Shown: positions 17,067 to 25,033 of the stretch, piece by piece
Position numbering within the stretch: position 1 is the stretch's first letter
Layout: every line of letters starts with the position of its first letter
DNA from: UBA4742 sp002403895
GTDB lineage: Bacteria > Actinomycetota > Acidimicrobiia > Acidimicrobiales > Acidimicrobilacustridaceae
Direction: 5' to 3'
DNA: 59,409 nucleotides
Assembly (NCBI GenBank): GCA_036823295.1
Contig: DAISGD010000016.1
Span: 1-59,409 of the forward strand
Notes under the pieces: generated by a model
The model's input: the letters and a program-made list of their open reading frames with translations, nothing else
Database searches by the model: none
Told to the model about the DNA's origin: nothing
Made by a program: the position numbers and the translations under genes

Positions 17067-18203
17067 ATGGCTGAGCCCCACCGAGTCGTTCCGCCTGATC
17101 GAGGGGTGCCGCGCCGGATCGCCGTGACCCTCGAACAGTGTTGGCATCAGGTTCCCGGAGGCACCGCGGCTGCAGCCATCGAGACGACGCGGGCCCTGCT
17201 CGAGCGGGACGATCTTGATCTGGTGGGCGTCAGTGCCCGTCACCGCAAGCCACCGCCGGAGCCGTGGGTTCCCCCGATCCCGGTTCGTGGCCTGCCCTTG
17301 CCCCGGCTGGCGCTGTACGAGAGCTGGCATCGGTTCCGTCGACCCGACGTTCAGCGGGCCACCGGGCCGGTGGAGGTCATCTGGGTCACCGGCATGGCCA
17401 TGCCCCCACCCTCGGCACCCCTGGTGGTCACCGTGCACGACCTCGCCTTCCTGGATGATGCCTCGCGAGGGACCCGCCACGGCATGAGGTTCTTCCATCG
17501 GGCGATCGAGCTCGCCCTTGGCGATGCCCAGCTGGTATGCGTCCCCTCGGTGGACACCTGGAACGACTGTGTGAGCTACGGGTTCGACCCGGACCGGCTG
17601 CGCCTCGTGCCCTGGGGCGTCACGCGGGTGGAAACCACCCCCGAGGAGGTGGAGGCGGTGCGAGCGCACTACCGGTTGGCGCAGCCCTACATCCTGTGGA
17701 CCGGCACCATCGAGCCCCGCAAGAACCTGCCGACCCTGCTGGAGGCGTTCCGTCACCTGGACCGCCATGGAGTGGAACTGGTGCTGGCCGGCGCCCAAGG
17801 CTGGAACGAGGATCTCGATCGTCACCTGGGTTCGGCCATCGGCCGGGTCCGGGTGCTCGGTTTCGTGCCCGGGGACGAGTTGCGGGCCCTCTACGCCGGC
17901 GCGTCGGTGTTCTGTCTGCCGAGCCTGCGGGAGGGCTTCGGCCTGCCGGTGCTGGAGGCCATGGCCCAGGCCACGCCGGTGGTGACCTCGGCGTCGGGAG
18001 CGACGGCCGAGGCCGCTGGTGACGCCGCCCTGCTCGTCGATCCACGCGACGTGGGAGCGCTGGCCGAGGCGCTGGCCTCGGTCCTCGACGACCCGGACCG
18101 GGCGGCCGGACTCGCCAACGCGTCGCTCCGGCGGGCGGGCGAGATGCCCTGGTCGAGGACCGCCGATCTGCTGGCTGGCGTCTTCGCTGAGGTGGCGTCA
18201 TGA
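17067..18203 (+). CDS. Glycosyltransferase family 4 (first of a run of three)
   Basis: 378-residue GT-B enzyme. The C-terminal domain shows YILWTGTIEPRKNLPTLLEAF, the nucleotide-sugar-binding SLREGFGLPVLEAMA (the E-x7-E pattern of GT4) and a downstream Ala-rich helix. A mannosyl- or rhamnosyltransferase is plausible given the neighbouring GDP-sugar genes, but donor and acceptor are not known. ATG 17067 is preferred over 17022 because the protein then begins shortly before the IAVTLEQCWHQVPGG strand. The stop overlaps the next start (ATGA). Confidence 0.85.
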   Translation: MAEPHRVVPPDRGVPRRIAVTLEQCWHQVPGGTAAAAIETTRALLERDDLDLVGVSARHRKPPPEPWVPPIPVRGLPLPRLALYESWHRFRRPDVQRATGPVEVIWVTGMAMPPPSAPLVVTVHDLAFLDDASRGTRHGMRFFHRAIELALGDAQLVCVPSVDTWNDCVSYGFDPDRLRLVPWGVTRVETTPEEVEAVRAHYRLAQPYILWTGTIEPRKNLPTLLEAFRHLDRHGVELVLAGAQGWNEDLDRHLGSAIGRVRVLGFVPGDELRALYAGASVFCLPSLREGFGLPVLEAMAQATPVVTSASGATAEAAGDAALLVDPRDVGALAEALASVLDDPDRAAGLANASLRRAGEMPWSRTADLLAGVFAEVAS

Positions 18204-19378
18204 GCTCCGCCCACGTCGGAGCCAACTTGTTGTGGCTGGTGCCCGGGGTGGTCGGAGGCAGTGAGGACTACACGGTGCGACTCCTGGATTCCTTCGCCCG
18301 CATCGCTGCAGATGATCTGAAGCTCACCTTGTTCGTGAACCGGGCATTTCCCAAGGCCCATCCCGCCATCTGTGAGCGCTACCCGATCGCGGTGGCGCCG
18401 GTGACGGGGTCGTCCCGTCCCGCCCGGGTGCTCGCCGAGGCCACCTGGCTGGCTCGCCAGACCCGAGCCGAACGGCTCGCGTTCGTCCACCACCTGGGCG
18501 GCACCATGCCCCTGCGAGAATCGCTCCCGGGAGTCGTGACTGTTCACGACCTCCAACCGTTCACCCACCCCGAGTACTTCCGTTCGGTGAAGCGCGCCTA
18601 TCTGGGTCTGACGGTGCCGCGGTCAGTGCGTCGGGCGGTGGTCGTCGTGGCGCTCAGCGAGTTCACCCGACGCGATGTCTCGGAACGCATGGGCATCGAT
18701 CCGGCTCGCATCCTGCTGGTACCACCAGGGATCGACCGCCGAGGTGTCCGCGACAAGGCCGAGATGGCCCGGGTCCGCCACGCCTTCGGGCTCGGCGATC
18801 GGCCGTTCTTCCTCTACCCGACGATCACCTATCCCCACAAGAACCACGTCACCCTGGTGCAGGCGTTCGCGCTGCTGGCCGCCACCGACCCAGAACCGAT
18901 GCTGGTGCTCACTGGTGGGTCCGGTGGCTCTGAGCCCGACGTTCGAGCCGAGATCGAACGCCAAGGGCTAGGGGAGCGGGTGGTCCGTGCCGGACGCATC
19001 CCGCGGCCGGACCTCGACGGGCTGTTCGATGCCGCGTCGGCACTAACGTTCCCGTCGCACTATGAAGGATTCGGCATCCCTGTCCTCGAGGCCATGAGCC
19101 ACCGGCTGCCCGTACTGGCGTCGTCGTCGACGGCCCTGCCCGAAGTGGTGGGCGCCGGCGGGGTGTTGCTCGACCCCGACGACATCGAAGCGTGGGCCGA
19201 GGCCATGGCCCGCATCGTCCACGACCCCGACCACCGGGCCGACCTGGCACGGCGGGCGGCGGAGCGAGCAGCCGGATTCACGTGGGAGGCATCGGCCGAG
19301 TCGCTGGCTTCGGTGTACCGGGTCGCCCTGGAAAGACTCGGTCTCCGTCCGGCGCGCCGAGGAGGTCCCGAATCGTGA
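18200..19378 (+). CDS. Glycosyltransferase family 4 (second of three)
   Basis: 392 residues with a GT-B layout: glycine-rich PGVVGGSEDYTVRLL near the start, VVTVHDLQPF in the N-domain, and in the C-domain FLYPTITYPHKNHVTLVQAF and PSHYEGFGIPVLEAMS. It is translationally coupled on both sides (ATGA with the previous gene, GTGA with the next). The specific sugar is unknown. Confidence 0.86.
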   Translation: MSSAHVGANLLWLVPGVVGGSEDYTVRLLDSFARIAADDLKLTLFVNRAFPKAHPAICERYPIAVAPVTGSSRPARVLAEATWLARQTRAERLAFVHHLGGTMPLRESLPGVVTVHDLQPFTHPEYFRSVKRAYLGLTVPRSVRRAVVVVALSEFTRRDVSERMGIDPARILLVPPGIDRRGVRDKAEMARVRHAFGLGDRPFFLYPTITYPHKNHVTLVQAFALLAATDPEPMLVLTGGSGGSEPDVRAEIERQGLGERVVRAGRIPRPDLDGLFDAASALTFPSHYEGFGIPVLEAMSHRLPVLASSSTALPEVVGAGGVLLDPDDIEAWAEAMARIVHDPDHRADLARRAAERAAGFTWEASAESLASVYRVALERLGLRPARRGGPES

Positions 19379-20646
19379 ACATCGTGGTGCTGTGCCCCCA
19401 CTTCGCCCCCGATGTCGCCCCCACCGGCGAGGTCATGACCAGCATCGCCGACGCACTCATCGACCGCGGGCACCGGATGCACGTGGTCACCTCATTGCCC
19501 TGGTACCAGCAGCACGCGCTCGAGCCCGGGTGGGACGGCCAACTGATCCGTCACCAGACCACCGCGTGGGGTGCCGTCACTCGCGTCCACCCCTTCCCGA
19601 CGGACAAGCGCAACATCCCGGCCCGGGCCGTTGCCTTCGGCGGATTCACCGCCCTGGCCACGTTCGAGGGCATCGTGTCGCGGTTCACCCCGGACGTCGT
19701 GCTGGCCATGTCGCCTCCGCTCACGCTGGGGCTCGCCGGGTGGGCGGTGGCTATGACCCGACGGGTGCCGTTCGTGTTCAACATCCAGGACGTGTTCCCC
19801 GACGTGGCGGTGGAACTGGGGTTGCTGACCGGCAAGCGGGCGATCGCCGCCGCCAGCTGGTTGGAGCGGCTGAGCTATCGCCGGGCCGACGCCGTCACCG
19901 TCCTGTCCGATGACCTGGCCGACAACGTGCGGGCCAAGATCGCCCGTGGTCTTCCGCCCGCCACGGCCGCCACCCAGGGAGCGAAGGTCCGGGTGATCCC
20001 CAACTTCATCGACACCGCGTGGATCACCCCCGGGGCCCGGGAGAACAGGTACCGGTCCGAGTATGGGCTGGTGGGCAAGCGGGTGGTGATGTACGCCGGC
20101 AACGTCGGCTTGTCCCAGTCGCTCGACCTCGTGCTGGACGCCGCCGCCGCTCTGCGCCACGAGCCGGATGTGGCCTTCGTCATCAACGGGGGCGGTGCGG
20201 CTCGTCCGGAGTTGGAGCGCAGGGCGCGGGGCCTGGACAACCTTCAGTTCGTGGACATGCAGCCCAAGGCGCGACTGCCGGAGGTGCTGGCCGCCGGAGA
20301 TGTCCATGTCGTCCCCCTGAAGCGGGGACTGGCCTGGTCGAGCGTGCCGTCGAAGCTGTATTCGATCCTGGCGGCGGGGCGTCCCATCGTGGCCAGCGTC
20401 GACCCGGGAACCGAGGTGGAGCGCACCGTCGAACAGGCCAAGGCCGGGCTTGCCGTGCCCCCCGACGATGCCGAGGCGTTCACCAAAGCGATTCGCCGCC
20501 TGCTGGACGACCCCGGGGGCGCGGCGGCGATGGGCGCCTCTGGCCGCCGATTCGTCGAGACCTGGGCGTCGCCGGCGGCGGTCGGCGCGGCCTACGAGGC
20601 GCTTATTACCGAGCTCCGCGATTTGCGGTCACGACGTCGCGACTAG
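19375..20646 (+). CDS. Glycosyltransferase family 4, WbuB-like (third of three)
   Basis: 423 residues. It has the N-terminal pattern of WbuB-type enzymes (VVLCPHFAPDVAPTGEVMTS, LPWYQQHALEPGW), then NIQDVFPDVAVELGLL, YAGNVGLSQSLDLVLDAAA and VPSKLYSILAAGRPIVASVD. Start GTG 19375 overlaps the preceding stop and has GGAGG at 19361-19365; a longer frame from 19192 lies inside the previous gene. WbuB homologues add deoxyamino or deoxy sugars such as fucosamine in O-antigens; applying that here is inference. Confidence 0.86.
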   Translation: MNIVVLCPHFAPDVAPTGEVMTSIADALIDRGHRMHVVTSLPWYQQHALEPGWDGQLIRHQTTAWGAVTRVHPFPTDKRNIPARAVAFGGFTALATFEGIVSRFTPDVVLAMSPPLTLGLAGWAVAMTRRVPFVFNIQDVFPDVAVELGLLTGKRAIAAASWLERLSYRRADAVTVLSDDLADNVRAKIARGLPPATAATQGAKVRVIPNFIDTAWITPGARENRYRSEYGLVGKRVVMYAGNVGLSQSLDLVLDAAAALRHEPDVAFVINGGGAARPELERRARGLDNLQFVDMQPKARLPEVLAAGDVHVVPLKRGLAWSSVPSKLYSILAAGRPIVASVDPGTEVERTVEQAKAGLAVPPDDAEAFTKAIRRLLDDPGGAAAMGASGRRFVETWASPAAVGAAYEALITELRDLRSRRRD

Positions 20647-20649
20647 GTT
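20644..20649 (+). promoter_or_regulatory. -10 box (TAGGTT) before the His-rich exported protein gene
   Basis: TAGGTT overlaps the end of the third GT4 gene and lies 9 nt before ATG 20659. Confidence 0.45.
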
Positions 20650-20658
20650 GTCAGCCCT

Positions 20659-21390
20659 ATGGGTAAGGCATCGACCTCGAAAAAAGTGGCGCGCGCGGCG
20701 CGGGCCGGCGGCTCGCCGAACGCCCGGAAACGCAACTGGTTGTTCCCGGCCGCACTCGCCGCCATCGCCGTGGTGGGCGTGGCGGTGGTGCTGGTGGCCA
20801 AGTCGCCGACCAGCGCTTCTGCCGCCGCTCCCGCGGTCGGCGATCATTGGCACAACGCCTACGGCGTCTACGTGTGCGACAAGTTCCTCGATCCGATCCC
20901 CACCCCGGCGGCGGACAAGTTGGGCATCCACACCCACGGTGACGGCATCGTCCACATCCATCCGTTCCAGGCCGGTTCGGCCGGGAAGAACGCCACCATG
21001 GGGATCTTCGGGGACACCGTGGGTTTGAAGTGGAGCGCCAACGGCTTCACCATGCCTGACGGCACCAAATACTCCGACGGCTACGACTGCAACGGCCAGC
21101 CGGCGACGGTGTCAGTCTGGAAGTGGACCGACGCGCTGGGGGCCAACACCGGCCCCACCCAGATCACCTCGGATTTCGCGGGCATCCGTTTCACCGACAA
21201 TTACGCGGCGTACACCATCGCGGTCGTGCCCGACGGCGTGGCGCCACCAGAACCGGATCTGACCCGTCTGAGGGACATCTCCAACGGTGCCAGTGAGGAC
21301 CCCGGTGTCACGACAACGACGACGGTGCCAGCGGCGGCCACGGCGACGACGGCACCGGTCGCCTCGACCACGTCGACCGCCAAGCCGTGA
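20659..21390 (+). CDS. Membrane-anchored protein with His-rich extracytoplasmic domain, function unknown
   Basis: 243 residues: basic N-terminus, one membrane helix (about residues 27-47, LFPAALAAIAVVGVAVVLVA), then an extracytoplasmic domain containing DHWHNAYGVYVCD and GIHTHGDGIVHIHPF, and a Thr/Ala-rich low-complexity tail that could be wall-spanning or O-glycosylated. Seven His lie in these two short motifs with a Cys between them and another Cys in GYDCNGQ, suggesting metal binding or a His-dependent active site. I do not recognise a named family. The stop overlaps the start of the nucleotidyltransferase gene (GTGA), so it belongs to the sugar operon. Confidence 0.8.
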   Translation: MGKASTSKKVARAARAGGSPNARKRNWLFPAALAAIAVVGVAVVLVAKSPTSASAAAPAVGDHWHNAYGVYVCDKFLDPIPTPAADKLGIHTHGDGIVHIHPFQAGSAGKNATMGIFGDTVGLKWSANGFTMPDGTKYSDGYDCNGQPATVSVWKWTDALGANTGPTQITSDFAGIRFTDNYAAYTIAVVPDGVAPPEPDLTRLRDISNGASEDPGVTTTTTVPAAATATTAPVASTTSTAKP

Positions 21391-22397
21391 GAGCGGTCGT
21401 CCTCGTCGGTGGGTTCGGCACTCGCCTGCGCCCTCTCACCACCCACACGCCCAAACAGATGCTCCCCATCGTGGGGCGACCGATGATCGAGCGGGTCGTT
21501 GCCCAGCTCGCCGCCGGTGGGGTCACCGACGCCGTGCTGGCGCTCGGGTATCGACCGGATGCCTTCATCGAGGCCTATCCCGACGACACCTGTGCCGGGG
21601 TCACCCTGCATTACGCCGTCGAATCCGAGCCGCTGGACACGGCGGGCGCCGTGCGCTTCGCGGCTCTCGACGGGGGCATCGAGCACACCTTCCTGGTGGT
21701 CAACGGAGACGTGCTGACCGACCTCGACGTCGCTCAACTGTGGGCCTTCCACCAGCAGACCGGGGCCGAGGGCACCATCGCCCTCACCCCGGTTGATGAT
21801 CCCTCCCGTTACGGCGTGGTGCCCATCGACGGTGACGGCCGGGTCGAGGCGTTCGTAGAAAAGCCCCCACCCGGTGAAGCGCCGACGAATTGGATCAACG
21901 CCGGCACCTACGTGCTCGAGCCCTCGGTGCTGGACCGCATCCCAGCCGGGGCCAAGGTGTCGATCGAGCGCCAGACGTTCCCCGACATGGTGGCTGACCG
22001 GTCTCTTTTCGCCCTCCATTCCGACGCCTACTGGGTGGATGCGGGCACGCCGGCGACCTACCTGCAGGTACAGTTGGACCTCATCGACGGGGTGCGGGGC
22101 GTTGCCGAGGCGGCGGTGGATCGGGGCGCCACGGTGGCCGCCGATGCCGACGTGTCCCACAGCGTGGTGATGGCCGGGGTCGAGGTCGGATCCGGGGCGG
22201 TCGTGCGCGACTCGGTGCTGCTGCCCGGCGCCCGCGTCGACGGCGGGGCCGTCGTGGAGGGGTCCATCGTCGGGGCTCGAGCCGTCGTGGAAGGCCGGGC
22301 CGAGGTCCGGCGGCTGTCCGTCGTCGGTCAGGACATGACCGTCGAGGCCGGGACGGTGCTCGACGGCGCCAAGATCCCGGAGGACGCCCCCGCGTGA
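21387..22397 (+). CDS. manC: Sugar-1-phosphate nucleotidyltransferase, probably mannose-1-phosphate guanylyltransferase
   Basis: 336 residues. The nucleotide-binding loop is VLVGGFGTRLRPLTTHTPKQMLPI; VVNGDVLTDLD carries the metal-binding Asp; FVEKPPPGEAPTNWINAGTYVLEP is the sugar-binding core. The C-terminal third has hexapeptide repeats (left-handed beta helix: VVMAGVEVGSGAVVRDSVLLPGA begins it). This layout fits eukaryote/actinobacterial-type GDP-mannose pyrophosphorylases (ManB/Rv3264c). GDP-mannose would feed Gmd. Glucose-1-phosphate thymidylyl- or uridylyltransferase is the alternative. GTG 21387 overlaps the previous stop. Confidence 0.83.
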   Translation: MRAVVLVGGFGTRLRPLTTHTPKQMLPIVGRPMIERVVAQLAAGGVTDAVLALGYRPDAFIEAYPDDTCAGVTLHYAVESEPLDTAGAVRFAALDGGIEHTFLVVNGDVLTDLDVAQLWAFHQQTGAEGTIALTPVDDPSRYGVVPIDGDGRVEAFVEKPPPGEAPTNWINAGTYVLEPSVLDRIPAGAKVSIERQTFPDMVADRSLFALHSDAYWVDAGTPATYLQVQLDLIDGVRGVAEAAVDRGATVAADADVSHSVVMAGVEVGSGAVVRDSVLLPGARVDGGAVVEGSIVGARAVVEGRAEVRRLSVVGQDMTVEAGTVLDGAKIPEDAPA

Positions 22398-23344
22398 AGG
22401 CCCTGGTCACCGGTGGCGCCGGCTTCATCGGATCGAACCTGGTGGACCGATTGCTGGCCGAAGGTCACGCCGTGGATGTCATCGACAGCCTGGTTACGGG
22501 TTCTCTGGCCAACCTGAGCGACGCCCGGGCGGATCGGGACCACAACTTCAGCTTCCACCAGATCGATATCCGTGAGCCGTCAGTCGTCGATCTCATTGTC
22601 CGTCGCAAGCCCGATGTGGTCTTTCATCTGGCGGCGCAGGCCGACGTCCGCGTCTCGGTGAGCCGACCGGTATTCGACGCCCAGGTCAATGTGATCGGCA
22701 GTCTCAACGTCCTGGAGGGAGCCCGCCAGGCCGACAGCCGCAAGGTCGTGTTCGCCTCGAGCGGGGGCACCATCTACGGGGCGCCGGATCCGGCTGAACT
22801 GCCGGTCGACGAGACCCACGCCCAGCACCCGGTGTCCCCCTATGGCGTGGCCAAGAAGGCGGTGGGGGACTACCTGTTCGCCTACCGGGAGCTGCACGCC
22901 CTGGAATTCGCGGCGTTGGCCATGGCCAATGTCTACGGGCCCCGCCAGGATCCCCACGGTGAGGCGGGCGTGGTCGCCATCTTCGCCGGGCACCTCCTGG
23001 CCGATGAGGCCTGCACCATCTTCGGCGACGGCACCCAGACTCGCGACTACGTCTACGTCGACGATGTGGTCGATGCCTTCGTCCGGGCGGCCGAACGGGG
23101 CAGCGGGTTGCTGGCCAACATCGGGACCGGGGTCGAGACGTCCGTGAACGACCTCTACGCCTCGGTGGCCCGAGCCACCAGTGTGGACCGAGCGCCTGTC
23201 TATGCCCCCGCCCGGCCGGGTGAGCTGGCCCACTCCGCCCTCGACCCCAGCCGGGCGGCGCTGTATTTGGGGTGGAAGCCGTGGACCGAGCTCGACACCG
23301 GCACGGCCGCCGTCCTCGACTGGTTCCGCGACAACCGGATCTGA
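22394..23344 (+). CDS. NAD-dependent epimerase/dehydratase, UDP-glucose 4-epimerase-like
   Basis: Extended SDR, 316 residues: ALVTGGAGFIGSNLVDRL, HLAAQADVRVSVSRP, ASSGGTIYG, Tyr/Lys in SPYGVAKKAVGDY, MANVYGPRQDPHGEAGVVA, and GTQTRDYVYVDDVV. The sequence resembles actinobacterial GalE-type epimerases. GTG 22394 overlaps the previous stop by four bases. It could make UDP-galactose or act on another nucleotide sugar; the exact substrate is open. Confidence 0.82.
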   Translation: MKALVTGGAGFIGSNLVDRLLAEGHAVDVIDSLVTGSLANLSDARADRDHNFSFHQIDIREPSVVDLIVRRKPDVVFHLAAQADVRVSVSRPVFDAQVNVIGSLNVLEGARQADSRKVVFASSGGTIYGAPDPAELPVDETHAQHPVSPYGVAKKAVGDYLFAYRELHALEFAALAMANVYGPRQDPHGEAGVVAIFAGHLLADEACTIFGDGTQTRDYVYVDDVVDAFVRAAERGSGLLANIGTGVETSVNDLYASVARATSVDRAPVYAPARPGELAHSALDPSRAALYLGWKPWTELDTGTAAVLDWFRDNRI

Positions 23345-23360
23345 CCTCACCGGTCGGGCC

Positions 23361-24077
23361 CTAACGGAACAGGTCGTCGTTGGGGTGGCGGACGATCTCG
23401 TCGCGGACGCTGCCGTCGCGGAACCACGACGGCTCGATGCCCCGAACCACGGCAACGGGCACGCCATTGGATTTGCCCATAACCAGCTCGGCGGCGCAGG
23501 CGATCTCGTCGACTACCGCCACCTCGGTGACCTGCATCTCGCGACCCAGCGCGTCGGGTGTACCCCGCAGATCGAGCACCGCGGCGATGCCGGCCGAGCC
23601 GATGGCCACGTCGGTGACGCCCCGGCGCCACGTCCGCCCGAACGTGTCGCTGACGATGACGGCCACCTCGACCCCAGCCTTGCCGCGCAGGCCGTCGCGG
23701 ATGCGCCGGGCCGAGCGGTCACTGTCCTCGGGCAACAGCGCGGCCCAGCCCTCTTCGACGTTGGACAGGTCGATGCCGGCGTTGGCGCACACGAACCCGT
23801 GCTTGGTTTCGCTGATGATCAGATCCCCCCGCCGCCGCAGGATGCGCACCGACTCGCGCTCGACCAGGGGCTTGTGGTTGAGCGGATCGGTCGGATCGAT
23901 CTCGACGAGTTGATTCTCGGCCTTGGACACGATCTTCTGGGTCACCACGACCACATCACCGTCGGCCAGCGCGGTATCGCTGCCGGCGGTGGCGGCCGCG
24001 GCGATGATCGAGGCCAGATCATCGCCGGGTCGAATCTCGCCGATGCCGTCGATGGCAAAGACGTCCAGCCGGCTCAT
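23361..24077 (-). CDS. cofE: Coenzyme F420-0:L-glutamate ligase
   Basis: Adds L-glutamates to F420-0 with GTP; 238 residues. CofE hallmarks are GDVVVVTQKIVSKAENQLV, the TKHGFVCANAGIDLSNV segment, SDTFGRTWRRGVTDVAIGSAG and VAVVDEIACAAELVMGKSNGVP. Most actinobacterial homologues (FbiB) are about twice this length with a C-terminal flavin reductase domain; here it stands alone. ATG 24077 overlaps the cofD stop (ATGA), forming a cofD-cofE unit. Confidence 0.92.
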   Translation of the reverse strand: MSRLDVFAIDGIGEIRPGDDLASIIAAAATAGSDTALADGDVVVVTQKIVSKAENQLVEIDPTDPLNHKPLVERESVRILRRRGDLIISETKHGFVCANAGIDLSNVEEGWAALLPEDSDRSARRIRDGLRGKAGVEVAVIVSDTFGRTWRRGVTDVAIGSAGIAAVLDLRGTPDALGREMQVTEVAVVDEIACAAELVMGKSNGVPVAVVRGIEPSWFRDGSVRDEIVRHPNDDLFR

Positions 24078-25033
24078 CTCGCGCCCGCCAGGACGACCTG
24101 GGCCAGGGCGGCGGAGCGCTGGGGGCTGGACATGATCGTGTCGGTGACGACGCAACGCACGCCCTCGGCCTCGACCGCTCCGGCGAGAGCGGCATCCGCC
24201 GTATCGATGACCAGGGTGGCGGCCACCTCGGCGTATATCCGGGCCACCCCCACGACCGAGCTCTCGTGACCCAGCTCGGAAAGCAGGCGGTCGGCGGGGC
24301 CCTTGAGGGCGGCGCCGGCCACGATGGGCGACACGGCCACCACGTCCTGGCGCCGGGCCACCACCGCCTCGCGAACCCCAGGCACGGCAAGGACGGGGCC
24401 GATAGACACGATGGGGTTCGACGGCGCGATCACCACTGTGGCGGCGCCGGCGATGGCCTCGAGCACGCCGGGGGCGGGTGCGGTGTCCTCGGCGCCGGCG
24501 AAGCGCACCGCCGAGACCGGCACCGCGTGCCGGCGTTGCACGAAGTACTCCTGGAAGCTGATCTCCTGGCCGTCCGGGTCGTCATCCACGATGGTCACCC
24601 GGGTACGGAGCTCGTCATCGGTGACCGGCACCAGGCGGAGCTCCAATCCCCAGGCGGCGGCGATCTCGGCGGTCACCTCGCTGAGGCTGCCCCCGGCCCG
24701 GCGCCGGGCGGTGCGGAACAGGTGCGTCCCCAGATCGCGGTCGCCCAGGTTGAACCAGGCACCCCCGTCGTAGCGACGCAGGCTCTCCATGGCCTGCCAC
24801 GTCTCGCCGCCCAGGCCCCAGCCCCGCTCGGGGTCGATGGCCCCGGCCAGCGTGTAGGTGACGGTGTCGAGGTCGGGGCTGATCTCCAGGCCGTGAAGGA
24901 CGAGATCATCGGCGGTGTTCACCACCGCCGTCAGGGTGGCCGGGTCGACCACCTGGACCAGCCCGGCCAGCAGGCGAGCGGCGCCCACCCCGCCGGCTAG
25001 CACCACCGTCTCTCCGGCGCGGGCGTCGGTCAC
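24074..25033 (-). CDS. cofD: 2-phospho-L-lactate / phosphoenolpyruvate transferase of F420 synthesis
   Basis: Transfers the activated three-carbon acid to Fo, giving F420-0 or its dehydro form. 319 residues with CofD motifs: VVLAGGVGAARLLAGL, VVNTADDLVLHGLEISPDLDT, FNLGDRDLGTHLFRT, and APSNPIVSIGPVLAVPG. GTG 25033 overlaps the gmd stop by four bases (GTGA), so the order on this strand is gmd-cofD-cofE. FbiA, the actinobacterial version, uses phosphoenolpyruvate; which substrate applies here cannot be read from the sequence. Confidence 0.92.
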   Translation of the reverse strand: MTDARAGETVVLAGGVGAARLLAGLVQVVDPATLTAVVNTADDLVLHGLEISPDLDTVTYTLAGAIDPERGWGLGGETWQAMESLRRYDGGAWFNLGDRDLGTHLFRTARRRAGGSLSEVTAEIAAAWGLELRLVPVTDDELRTRVTIVDDDPDGQEISFQEYFVQRRHAVPVSAVRFAGAEDTAPAPGVLEAIAGAATVVIAPSNPIVSIGPVLAVPGVREAVVARRQDVVAVSPIVAGAALKGPADRLLSELGHESSVVGVARIYAEVAATLVIDTADAALAGAVEAEGVRCVVTDTIMSSPQRSAALAQVVLAGAR

